Shown here one piece after another: positions 1-4,660 of a DNA stretch of 6,423 bases. How positions within the stretch are numbered: position 1 is the first letter of the stretch; each line of letters opens with the position of its first letter. The DNA is from JBGSPL01 sp964511435 (GTDB taxonomy: Bacteria; Patescibacteriota; CPR2; UBA1875; CAIMLA01), in NCBI GenBank assembly GCA_964511435.1, contig CAZEFH010000022.1, positions 1 to 6,423 on the forward strand, in the 5' to 3' direction. A program made the translations under genes and the position numbers. The notes under the pieces are model-generated. The model was not told the DNA's origin, did not search any database, and was given only the letters and a program-made list of their open reading frames with translations.

Positions 1-796
1 ACTCTGGTGGACAAGTACAGGGGTTTGCCCTGTCTCGCATAAACTCTTTCACTATTCGATCCTCGAGCGAATGAAAGGTAATGACTGCGAGTCTTGCACC
101 AGGTTCTAGCCGTTCCACTGCATGAGGCAAAAACTCTCTCAAAACCCCAAGTTCGTCGTTAACGGCGATACGAAGCGCCTGGAAAGTTCTTGTGGCTGGA
201 TTTACCCTTTCTGGCCAGAACTTGCGAGGAATTGCTTCTCCAACTATTCCCGCTAGCTCGGTTGTGGTTTCAATGTACTTTTCCCCTCTTTTGTCAGTAA
301 TTCTCTTGGCAATTCTACTCGCGAATCTCTCTTCACCATATTCTCTGAGGATTCGAGCTATTTCGTCGGTCTCCCATTCATTGACTATTTCGGCAGCGGT
401 CAACGGATTCGATTTACTCATCCGCATATCTAGTGGTCCTTCTTCTTGAAAGGAGAACCCTCTAGCTGCTTCGTCTAGCTGATAGCTTGAGACTCCGATA
501 TCGGCAAGGATTCCGCCAGTAATTTCCATCTCGGGCGCTACTACATCAATGTCGGTGTAGTTGCCCAGATGAGTGTCAAAACGCTCGTGGTATGGCTCTA
601 GACGCTTTCTGGCGTAATCTAGGGCATCCTGGTCTTGATCTATACCGACAAGCCTGCCGTCCGGTGCAATACTTGCGAGAATCGCTTCGCTATGTCCCCC
701 GAATCCGAGCGTGGCATCTATATAATTTTGACCAGGCTTGGGGGCAAGATAGTGAATTACTTCTTGTAAAAGAACTGGAATATGGGGCTTACTCAT
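1..796 (-). CDS. rsmH: 16S rRNA m4C1402 methyltransferase RsmH (MraW), 3' end outside window
   Basis: RsmH uses S-adenosylmethionine to methylate N4 of C1402 in the 16S rRNA decoding centre and is usually encoded right after mraZ at the head of the dcw cluster. The 265 visible residues begin MSKPHIPVLLQEV. They include the SAM-binding motif DATLGFGGHS (27-36), the acidic motif GIDQDQDAL (51-59), GILADIGVSSYQLD (95-108), RGFSFQEEGPLDMRM (112-126), RTFQALRIAVNDEL (203-216) and FHSLEDRIVK (241-250), all hallmarks of the family. Bacterial RsmH is about 310 residues, so roughly 45 C-terminal residues lie beyond base 1. The start is supported by AGGAG at 803-807, 6 nt upstream. The gene follows mraZ after a 155-bp spacer with several inverted repeats. 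No convincing separate promoter was found in that spacer, so co-transcription with mraZ is likely. The identification is certain. Confidence 0.97.
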   Translation of the reverse strand, partial: MSKPHIPVLLQEVIHYLAPKPGQNYIDATLGFGGHSEAILASIAPDGRLVGIDQDQDALDYARKRLEPYHERFDTHLGNYTDIDVVAPEMEITGGILADIGVSSYQLDEAARGFSFQEEGPLDMRMSKSNPLTAAEIVNEWETDEIARILREYGEERFASRIAKRITDKRGEKYIETTTELAGIVGEAIPRKFWPERVNPATRTFQALRIAVNDELGVLREFLPHAVERLEPGARLAVITFHSLEDRIVKEFMRDRANPCTCPPE

Positions 797-812
797 GATT
801 TTCTCCTGTGCA

Positions 813-926
813 AGTAGCTAGCAGTCAGGTGAGCGCATACACGCTCATGACTTTTTTGAAATTTAGTTGGGCTAAATTTGAGGTGGATGTTATAGATAGA
901 AAGGTGCGTGCTGGCTGCTAGCTATC
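813..926 (-). promoter_or_regulatory. Structured mraZ-rsmH spacer (candidate leader RNA of rsmH)
   Basis: This 155-bp spacer is richer in inverted repeats than expected. An exact 10-bp pair (TAGCTAGCAG at 815-824 and CTGCTAGCTA at 915-924) encloses two local hairpins. One is AAATTTAG/CTAAATTT at 859-866/872-879, with a 5-nt loop. The other is TGAGCG/CGCTCA at 830-835/842-847, extended after a two-base bulge by TCA/TGA (825-827/848-850). Together they could fold into a three-way junction in the transcript, ending 7 nt before the rsmH ribosome binding site. On the plus strand the second hairpin is followed by six T residues, but no plus-strand gene is there to terminate. The function is unknown: it could be a regulatory leader, a processing site or mRNA stabilisation. 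Confidence 0.4.
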
Positions 927-951
927 TGCTTCGGAAAAAATTGTGAATGAA

Positions 952-1374
952 CTAAATGCCGAGTTCTTCGGCAATGGCACCACTCTCTTTTTCGATTCGA
1001 GAGCGATACTCTTCCCAGGCCTTTGGTTCCCAGATTTCGACGTGGTCACCGAGACCAGTCACTACAGTTCCACCGTTTATTCCCGCAAACTCCCTGAGAG
1101 TAGCTGGAATATTTACACGGCCCTGTTTGTCAATCTCGACCGAGAAGGCGCTCGCAAGCATAAAACGCGCATATGCACGTGCATTTGCCTGTGTAAGCGG
1201 TAAGCTCATCAGCCTTTCAGCCTCGATCTCCCATCCCTCCTTGGTATACAAAGAAAGACAGTTATCCAAGCCCTTCGTTACCACAGCTCCATCTGCGAGC
1301 TGACCACGAAATTTGGCTGGGATAGCTAGCCTTCCTTTCTCGTCTAGATTGTGTTCGTATTCCCCTAGAAACAT
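952..1374 (-). CDS. mraZ: MraZ transcriptional regulator of the division/cell-wall cluster
   Basis: MraZ is a DNA-binding protein with two AbrB-like (MraZ/SpoVT) domains that assembles into rings, binds TGGGN-type direct repeats upstream of its own gene, and controls mraZ, rsmH and neighbouring dcw genes. The 140-residue product has the family length. It carries the two signature motifs, DEKGRLAIPAKFR (11-23) and DKQGRVNIPATLREF (82-96), one per domain, linked by a helical segment (ARAYARFMLASA, 65-76). GAGGTG at 1382-1387, 7 nt before the ATG, supports the start. Upstream lie three TGGGGA boxes at exact 10-bp spacing, which fits autoregulation. rsmH follows in the same direction, the standard dcw order. 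The identification is certain; repression of its own promoter is inferred from the family and the boxes. Confidence 0.97.
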   Translation of the reverse strand: MFLGEYEHNLDEKGRLAIPAKFRGQLADGAVVTKGLDNCLSLYTKEGWEIEAERLMSLPLTQANARAYARFMLASAFSVEIDKQGRVNIPATLREFAGINGGTVVTGLGDHVEIWEPKAWEEYRSRIEKESGAIAEELGI

Positions 1375-1400
1375 CTTCTTTCACCTCATCCCTCGTTTAC

Positions 1401-1428
1401 CCGAGAAATAATCGTAGATTTTTCTCGG
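1401..1428 (-). promoter_or_regulatory. Long hairpin in the mraZ 5' leader
   Basis: CCGAGAAA (1401-1408) pairs with TTTCTCGG (1421-1428), and AATC (1410-1413) pairs with GATT (1417-1420), leaving one bulged base and a 3-nt loop. This 12-bp stem lies 13 nt upstream of the GAGGTG ribosome binding site of mraZ, well inside the predicted leader of about 170 nt. No U-tract follows on the transcribed strand, so it is not an intrinsic terminator. It may stabilise the mRNA or mark a control element. Confidence 0.45.
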
Positions 1429-1527
1429 AGAGGAGCAGCCGCGTAATGGTGGAGCAATTTACTTCAGCGAACTTGCGTAACCCGTAGCGTGCTGCGACGA
1501 TGTGGAGTAGGGGGAAAACCCTCCGCT

Positions 1528-1553
1528 TCCCCACTATTCCCCACGTGTCCCCA
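1528..1553 (-). promoter_or_regulatory. MraZ operator: three TGGGGA boxes at 10-bp spacing
   Basis: On the minus strand TGGGGA occurs at 1553-1548, 1543-1538 and 1533-1528, so the repeat starts are exactly 10 bp, one helical turn, apart. The known MraZ site in Escherichia coli is three TGGGN repeats separated by 5 nt upstream of mraZ, the same geometry. A weaker in-register match (TGGTGT) begins at 1563. The array starts at the end of the predicted -10 box of the proximal mraZ promoter and covers its start site, which fits repression. Two isolated TGGGG copies lie further upstream (1604-1600 and 1669-1665). Confidence 0.85.
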
Positions 1554-1582
1554 TTTTACACCACCAGGGAACCACTATGCAA
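1553..1582 (-). promoter_or_regulatory. Candidate proximal mraZ promoter
   Basis: Minus-strand TTGCAT (1582-1577) and TAAAAT (1558-1553) are separated by 18 bp. The -10 box matches the sigma-70 consensus at five of six positions and the -35 box at three. Transcription would start near 1546, inside the MraZ box array. The overlap with the operator supports it, but the -35 match is weak. Confidence 0.5.
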
Positions 1583-1586
1583 TAGT

Positions 1587-1616
1587 TTTATATAATTTTC
1601 CCCACTTCATGGGCAA
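1587..1616 (-). promoter_or_regulatory. Candidate distal mraZ promoter
   Basis: TTGCCC (1616-1611) and TATAAA (1592-1587) are 18 bp apart on the minus strand, matching the -35 and -10 consensus at four and five of six positions. An isolated GTGGGGAA, similar to a MraZ box, lies in the spacer (1605-1598). Either this promoter or the proximal one, or both, could drive mraZ; sequence alone does not decide. Confidence 0.4.
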
Positions 1617-1690
1617 TAATGTCACTTTTTGCCTTTGTAAGGCTATATTAAAAATATGGAATTCCCCCACTTTGCATGATTTATGTACAC

Positions 1691-1699
1691 TTATCCACA
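1691..1699 (+). promoter_or_regulatory. Perfect DnaA box TTATCCACA
   Basis: TTATCCACA matches the consensus DnaA-binding 9-mer exactly. Weaker matches with two mismatches flank it: TTATGTACA at 1681-1689 and TTATCCATT at 1783-1791. It sits upstream of the mraZ promoters and just beyond the terminator of the preceding gene. One perfect box without a dnaA gene or a dense box cluster does not make an origin. A regulatory role is possible and chance cannot be excluded. Confidence 0.45.
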
Positions 1700-1718
1700 G
1701 ACCAAAAATATTACATAA

Positions 1719-1744
1719 TAAAAAAGAGCCACCGAAGCGACCCT
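1719..1744 (-). terminator. Rho-independent terminator of the 163-aa gene
   Basis: On the minus strand GGGTCGC-TTCG-GTGGCTC (1743-1726) forms a 7-bp stem with three G-U pairs and a UUCG tetraloop, followed by six T residues. The G-U pairs become mismatches on the other strand, so it acts in the minus direction. It lies about 70 nt after the stop of the 163-aa gene and separates that gene from mraZ. Confidence 0.75.
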
Positions 1745-1815
1745 AAAGAATAAATCAATCTACAATACGTGAATCTGTCTTTTTATCCATTGCTGGAGAA
1801 TAACCGAGATTTGAA

Positions 1816-2307
1816 TTATTGTTGTCTCTCGCCATTCTTGTAGCCGGCTTCAAGCAAATTCATATCAAGCCAGCGCAGACCATTGTAAAGTCCGGGTTTT
1901 AGTCCTGAAAGCTCTGGATTTGGTCTAAATATCACCCTATTTACATCATCATTCTCGTAGCTGAAGTTCCCTATTAAGCTCCCTTTTGCGTCAACAATTG
2001 TATCCCCCTCTACGAACAGGCCAGACATAGTAAGGCCCTTCTCGGCCTCAACCGTCTTTGCCTCTGCATGCTCAAGTAGTGCTTCAGTCGGCCATTGTGC
2101 CTGCAAAGTCTCGGCCATTTCGGAACCGGTTGGCCTTGTGACACCATCCGTAAATGGTCGTCCAGTTGCGTCTAGACCATTTCTTAGATTTGCCGCCGCT
2201 TCTTTGACGCGATCATTTGCCTCATCGAAAACAGTATCTATCCTCTCAGCATGATTCTGCATTTGTGCACTTGCACCGGGTCCTTGCTCTGGTCCCATCT
2301 CACCCAT
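1816..2307 (-). CDS. Uncharacterised 163-aa protein
   Basis: I do not recognise this family. The protein is soluble-looking, with no signal peptide or membrane segment. Residues 1-16 are rich in Gly, Glu, Pro and Met and probably disordered. Residues 17-47 and 75-92 look helical and charged. Residues 94-145 (GLFVEGDTIVDAKGSLIGNF onward) resemble a small beta-rich domain, and the segment GLYNGLRWLDMNLLEAGY (139-156) ends the fold. No catalytic motif is evident. Expression is well supported: GGAGA at 2315-2319 lies 7 nt before the ATG, a near-ideal promoter sits immediately upstream, and a terminator follows, so it is probably a monocistronic gene. It stands between rplA and mraZ, where many bacteria have rplJ and rplL after rplA; it resembles neither. 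Confidence 0.8.
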   Translation of the reverse strand: MGEMGPEQGPGASAQMQNHAERIDTVFDEANDRVKEAAANLRNGLDATGRPFTDGVTRPTGSEMAETLQAQWPTEALLEHAEAKTVEAEKGLTMSGLFVEGDTIVDAKGSLIGNFSYENDDVNRVIFRPNPELSGLKPGLYNGLRWLDMNLLEAGYKNGERQQ

Positions 2308-2330
2308 TGATATTTCTCCATTACAAAAAC

Positions 2331-2359
2331 ATTATATTGCTAATAATACTATATTGCAA
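2331..2359 (-). promoter_or_regulatory. Sigma-70-type promoter of the 163-aa gene
   Basis: Minus-strand TTGCAA (2359-2354) and a perfect TATAAT (2336-2331) are separated by exactly 17 bp. The predicted start near 2324 gives a leader of only about 17 nt, which still contains the GGAGA ribosome binding site. It lies directly after the rplA terminator, as expected for an independent unit. Confidence 0.8.
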
Positions 2360-2365
2360 AACAAT

Positions 2366-2391
2366 AAAAAGAGGCCTATAAGCCTCTTTTT
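2366..2391 (-). terminator. Terminator of the secE-nusG-rplK-rplA operon
   Basis: AAAAAGAGGC (2366-2375) pairs perfectly with GCCTCTTTTT (2382-2391) around a 6-nt loop. On the minus strand the stem runs into TTTTTATTGTTTT, a good U-tract. It lies 46 nt after the rplA stop. The symmetric A/T arms would also allow it to work on the plus strand, but nothing is encoded there. Confidence 0.88.
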
Positions 2392-2437
2392 ATGAGTAGA
2401 TTAGATTCTTCGACTACGCTCGGAGTATCAGTAAACT

Positions 2438-3298
2438 TTACTTTACCGATACTTTAACACCAGGACCCATGGTCGAAGCCATAGAAATACCCCTGATATA
2501 GGTTCCCTTCACACCCGATGGCTTCACACGAACAATAGTGTCATAGAGTGTCTTGTAGTTCTCTTCGAGCTCTTTGGCACCGAAAGAGACCTTACCGATA
2601 GTGAGGTGCATGATACCAGTCTTATCGACACGGTACTCAATCATCCCCTTCTTGATATCAGTAACGACCTTACCAACTGCAGGAGTTACAGTACCAACCT
2701 TTGGATTTGGCATCAGACCCTTGGTTCCAAGGATTTTACCAATCTTACCAAGCTTTGGCATCATATCTGGAGTGGCAACGACGATTTCAAAATCTAGCCA
2801 ACCTTTTTCAATCTTGGCAATCATATCTTCACCGCCAACAAAGTCAGCACCGGCGTCCTTGGCTTCCTTCTCCTTATCAGCGCCTACGATTGCAAGTACC
2901 TTCTTGGTCTTACCGGTTCCGTGAGGCAGGACAAGAGATCCACGGACCTGCTGCTCTGAGTTCTGAGGGTCTACGTTTAAGCGAATATGAATTTCGACCG
3001 AACCATCGAACTTGGTTGTGCTAGTTTTCTTGACGATTTCGATTGCCTCGGCGGCAGTATACTCTTTGTCTTTCTCGACTTGAGCCACGGCTTCACGATA
3101 TTTCTTTCCGTGCTTCTTTTCTGCGCCAGAAAGCTTCTTTTTGTCTGATTTTTCAGCCTTAGCAGCCGTCTTTGTAGTCTTTTTAGCAGCGGCTTTTTTC
3201 GCTGGTTTTTCTTCTACCACTTCTTCTGTTGCTTCTGTAGCTTCGACTACTTCTTCGGTCACTACTTCAGGGGCGACTTCTTCTTTTTTCTTAGGCAT
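2438..3298 (-). CDS. rplA: 50S ribosomal protein L1 with a long charged N-terminal extension
   Basis: L1 binds the mobile L1 stalk of 23S rRNA, helps deacylated tRNA leave the E site, and in many bacteria represses its own operon by binding an rRNA-like site on the mRNA. Family motifs are clear: QQVRGSLVLPHGTGK (116-130), PKLGKIGKILGTKGLMPNPK (181-200) and SMASTMGPG (272-280). The usual length is about 230 residues; this one has 286. Residues 1-60 are an extra low-complexity tail, acidic and valine-rich (6-30) and then lysine/alanine-rich (31-57). The start is supported by AAAGGAA at 3303-3309; a start near residue 58 would lack a comparable site and an ATG. rplK lies 47 bp upstream, and the gap contains a second copy of the putative L1-binding RNA element. 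A terminator follows. rplJ and rplL are not next to it. Confidence 0.97.
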   Translation of the reverse strand: MPKKKEEVAPEVVTEEVVEATEATEEVVEEKPAKKAAAKKTTKTAAKAEKSDKKKLSGAEKKHGKKYREAVAQVEKDKEYTAAEAIEIVKKTSTTKFDGSVEIHIRLNVDPQNSEQQVRGSLVLPHGTGKTKKVLAIVGADKEKEAKDAGADFVGGEDMIAKIEKGWLDFEIVVATPDMMPKLGKIGKILGTKGLMPNPKVGTVTPAVGKVVTDIKKGMIEYRVDKTGIMHLTIGKVSFGAKELEENYKTLYDTIVRVKPSGVKGTYIRGISMASTMGPGVKVSVK

Positions 3299-3307
3299 AA
3301 CATTCCT

Positions 3308-3341
3308 TTCGTGGTGCTAGCGGCACATTGCCTCCCACAAA
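3308..3341 (-). promoter_or_regulatory. Putative L1-binding mRNA element before rplA (copy 2)
   Basis: In the transcript UUUGUGG (3341-3335) pairs with CCACGAA (3314-3308). The internal loop has GA on the 5' side and GCUAGCA on the 3' side. An apical GGC/GCC stem (3332-3330/3323-3321), possibly 4 bp, closes it. The same outer helix and internal-loop bases occur before rplK, but the apical stem differs, as expected for a protein-binding fold and not a plain repeat. GUGGGAGGC and ACCAC also occur in the L1-stalk region of bacterial 23S rRNA (from memory). The 3' arm overlaps AAAGGAA, the rplA ribosome binding site, so L1 bound here could block rplA translation. Confidence 0.75.
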
Positions 3342-3345
3342 TTAA

Positions 3346-3771
3346 TTATTTCTCTACTTCGATCCCCATCGAACGAGCAGTTCCAGCAATCACCTTCTCT
3401 GCCTGTTCAATACTATGCGCGTTTAGATCTTCCATCTTCTTTTCTGCAACTGAGCGAAGCTGATCTCGAGTCATCTTGGCAACCTTGTTCTTCTTCGAGT
3501 TATCAGAACCCTTCTGAAGCCCAATCTCCTGCTTGATTAGAACCGCAGCTGGTGGCTGCTTCATAATGAAGTCAAAAGTACGATCCTCATAAACATTGAT
3601 TACACAAGGGATGACGGTACCCATCTTATCCTTGGTCTTGTCATTAAACTGGTTACAGAAGTCCATGATATTGACACCTGTTGGTCCGAGAGCGGTTCCG
3701 ATAGGAGGAGCAGGATTTGCCTGCCCGCCGCGAATCTCAACCTTTACCTTTTTCATAATTTTCTTTGCCAT
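3346..3771 (-). CDS. rplK: 50S ribosomal protein L11
   Basis: L11 binds the GTPase-associated region of 23S rRNA with its C-terminal domain, while its proline-rich N-terminal domain contacts elongation factors and forms part of the thiostrepton pocket. The 141-residue product matches the family length. The N-terminal domain includes GGQANPAPPIGTALGPTGVN (15-34) followed by IMDFCNQFN (35-43), and the second proline motif KQPPAA (71-76). The C-terminal RNA-binding domain spans about 77-141 and ends with AGTARSMGIEV (129-139). The ATG is preceded by AAGGAG at 3780-3785. nusG lies 54 bp upstream, and the gap is almost filled by a structured element that overlaps this ribosome binding site. The gene is ordinary in sequence and the identification is certain. 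Confidence 0.98.
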   Translation of the reverse strand: MAKKIMKKVKVEIRGGQANPAPPIGTALGPTGVNIMDFCNQFNDKTKDKMGTVIPCVINVYEDRTFDFIMKQPPAAVLIKQEIGLQKGSDNSKKNKVAKMTRDQLRSVAEKKMEDLNAHSIEQAEKVIAGTARSMGIEVEK

Positions 3772-3783
3772 TGTATTGTCTCC

Positions 3784-3822
3784 TTCGTGGTACTAGCCCC
3801 GGCAACTGCCGGGTCCCACAAA
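3784..3822 (-). promoter_or_regulatory. Putative L1-binding mRNA element before rplK (copy 1)
   Basis: UUUGUGG (3822-3816) pairs with CCACGAA (3790-3784). The internal loop has GA on the 5' side and GCUAGUA on the 3' side, and the apical hairpin is CCCGGC-AGUU-GCCGGG (3813-3798). Outer helix and internal loop match the copy before rplA base for base, apart from one U/C in the loop, while the apical stem is unrelated. The element begins 3 nt after the nusG stop, and its 3' arm overlaps AAGGAG, the rplK ribosome binding site. This is the position of the known L1 operator in the Escherichia coli L11-L1 operon, so autogenous control by L1 is the natural reading. Confidence 0.8.
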
Positions 3823-3825
3823 TAA

Positions 3826-4368
3826 TTATATTTTTTTAACTTGTAAGCTATCTAGCTCTACCGGGGTCTCGCGGCCAAACATATTGACCATTACCTTTAT
3901 CTTGCCCTTATCCTGATCCACTTCGTCAACGGCTCCATCAAAGCCCTTGAAAGGACCGTCAATGATACTGACTAGATCGCCCTTACCAAGGTCAATCTGG
4001 AACTTTGGCTCCTCGATACCCATACGCTTCTGAATCAGAGAAACTTCTGCAGGGCTCATAGGAATTGGAGCTGTACCAGAACCGATAAATCCGGTTACTT
4101 GAGGAGTATTACGAACAACATACCAGCTATCATCAGTTACAATCATTTCCACCATGACGTAACCAGGAAAGATGCGCTTCTCGACAGTGCGGCGGCGCCC
4201 GTTCTTGATTTCAATAGTCTTCTCTTTCGGCACAATGACGTCAAAGATCTTGTCTTCCATTGCGAGAGACTTGATTCTCTGTTTCAAGTTATCCGCTACC
4301 TTCTCTTCGTAACCAGAGTAAGTATGGATTACGTACCAGTTTCTACCTTCGCTTACTTGCTTTGACAT
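3826..4368 (-). CDS. nusG: Transcription antitermination/elongation factor NusG
   Basis: NusG binds RNA polymerase through its N-terminal NGN domain and uses a C-terminal KOW domain to contact Rho or ribosomal protein S10, coupling transcription and translation. The 180-residue product has the normal length. The NGN domain begins with RNWYVIHTYSGYEEKVADNL (9-28) and contains RIFPGYVMVEM (65-75) and VRNTPQVTGFIG (85-96). The KOW domain occupies about 127-180, with GDLVSIIDGPFKGFDG (130-145) and VNMFGRETPVELD (161-173). The gene starts 11 bp after secE; the G of the secE TAG stop is the first base of the GGAGA ribosome binding site (4376-4380), suggesting translational coupling. It is followed closely by the L1-type element and rplK. 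Identification is certain. Confidence 0.98.
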   Translation of the reverse strand: MSKQVSEGRNWYVIHTYSGYEEKVADNLKQRIKSLAMEDKIFDVIVPKEKTIEIKNGRRRTVEKRIFPGYVMVEMIVTDDSWYVVRNTPQVTGFIGSGTAPIPMSPAEVSLIQKRMGIEEPKFQIDLGKGDLVSIIDGPFKGFDGAVDEVDQDKGKIKVMVNMFGRETPVELDSLQVKKI

Positions 4369-4379
4369 ATGTATATCTC

Positions 4380-4583
4380 CTATTTCTTGAGATTAATTAG
4401 CCATCCGAGACCCTTGGACAGACCGAAGTCAAAAATGCCCAGGAGTGCCCCAACAATAACTGAGAGCAGAAGTACCGCTACAGTCATCTCGAGGACTTGT
4501 TTGCGAGTCGGCCAGACTACCTTCGATAGCTCGGTAAGTGACTCACGGAAATAACCGATGATTTTACCAAAGAATTTCTTCAT
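4380..4583 (-). CDS. secE: Preprotein translocase subunit SecE
   Basis: SecE clamps the SecY channel in the cytoplasmic membrane. The 67-residue protein is the short single-span form found in most bacteria outside the enterics. An amphipathic helix (FFGKIIGYFRESLTELSKV, 4-22) leads into the conserved VVWPTRKQVLEMT (22-34), followed by one transmembrane helix at about 34-53. The start has CCGGAGA upstream (4588-4593 region), about 5 nt from the ATG. It is the first gene of secE-nusG-rplK-rplA, a widely conserved order, with a near-consensus promoter and a terminator-like hairpin in its leader. Identification is firm because both the motif and the neighbour nusG agree. Confidence 0.96.
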   Translation of the reverse strand: MKKFFGKIIGYFRESLTELSKVVWPTRKQVLEMTVAVLLLSVIVGALLGIFDFGLSKGLGWLINLKK

Positions 4584-4599
4584 AATTTCTCCGGATTTT

Positions 4600-4619
4600 A
4601 AAAAAGCCTCGCGGCTTCT
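4600..4619 (-). terminator. Terminator of the NUDIX unit lying in the secE leader
   Basis: On the minus strand AAGCC-GCGA-GGCTT (4617-4604), with a GNRA-type tetraloop, is extended by G-U and A-U pairs to about 7 bp and runs into a T-tract (4605-4600). It lies about 40 nt after the NUDIX stop, so it should end that transcript. It is also downstream of the secE promoter, whose predicted start is near 4625, so every secE transcript carries it at its 5' end. It may be an attenuator or a stabilising 5' hairpin. Confidence 0.7.
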
Positions 4620-4631
4620 AAATACATAAAT

Positions 4632-4660
4632 ATTGTACCGTAGATACGCACGGATGTCAA
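4632..4660 (-). promoter_or_regulatory. Strong sigma-70-type promoter of secE-nusG-rplK-rplA
   Basis: A perfect TTGACA (4660-4655) and TACAAT (4637-4632; five of six) are separated by exactly 17 bp on the minus strand. The -35 box directly abuts the NUDIX stop codon. The predicted start near 4625 gives a leader of about 40 nt containing a terminator-like hairpin and then the GGAGA ribosome binding site of secE. Confidence 0.85.

Larger units (their letters stand above)
1375..1815. other. 441-bp gene-free region between the 163-aa gene and mraZ
   Basis: No plausible gene lies here. Reading from the right it holds the 3' flank and terminator of the 163-aa gene, a perfect DnaA box, an AT-rich stretch with two candidate mraZ promoters, five minus-strand TGGGG motifs (three in the phased operator), and a leader of about 170 nt with a strong hairpin before mraZ. 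This is long for so compact a window and suggests that mraZ/dcw transcription is a regulated entry point. Confidence 0.7.

Noticed and set aside
824..857. Plus-strand intrinsic terminator (hairpin plus six T residues)
   Set aside because: No plus-strand gene leads into it; the stem is better explained as part of the minus-strand mraZ-rsmH spacer structure.
889..918. Separate rsmH promoter using TATAAC at 894-889
   Set aside because: No acceptable -35 sequence exists at 16-18 bp spacing.
956..1303. Plus-strand open frames opposite mraZ
   Set aside because: They lie inside the unmistakable mraZ gene on the other strand and have no recognisable domains.
1631..1643. GCCTT/AAGGC hairpin as a terminator
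   Set aside because: No T-tract follows on either strand; on the minus strand A residues follow it.
1489..1746. 85-codon plus-strand frame starting with GTG in the mraZ upstream region
   Set aside because: It has no ribosome binding site, runs through the MraZ operator, promoters, the DnaA box and a terminator, and its composition (Pro, His, Cys) looks like translated noncoding DNA.
1580..1800. Replication origin, from the DnaA box and nearby AT-rich DNA
   Set aside because: Only one perfect box, no dnaA or dnaN nearby and no dense box cluster.
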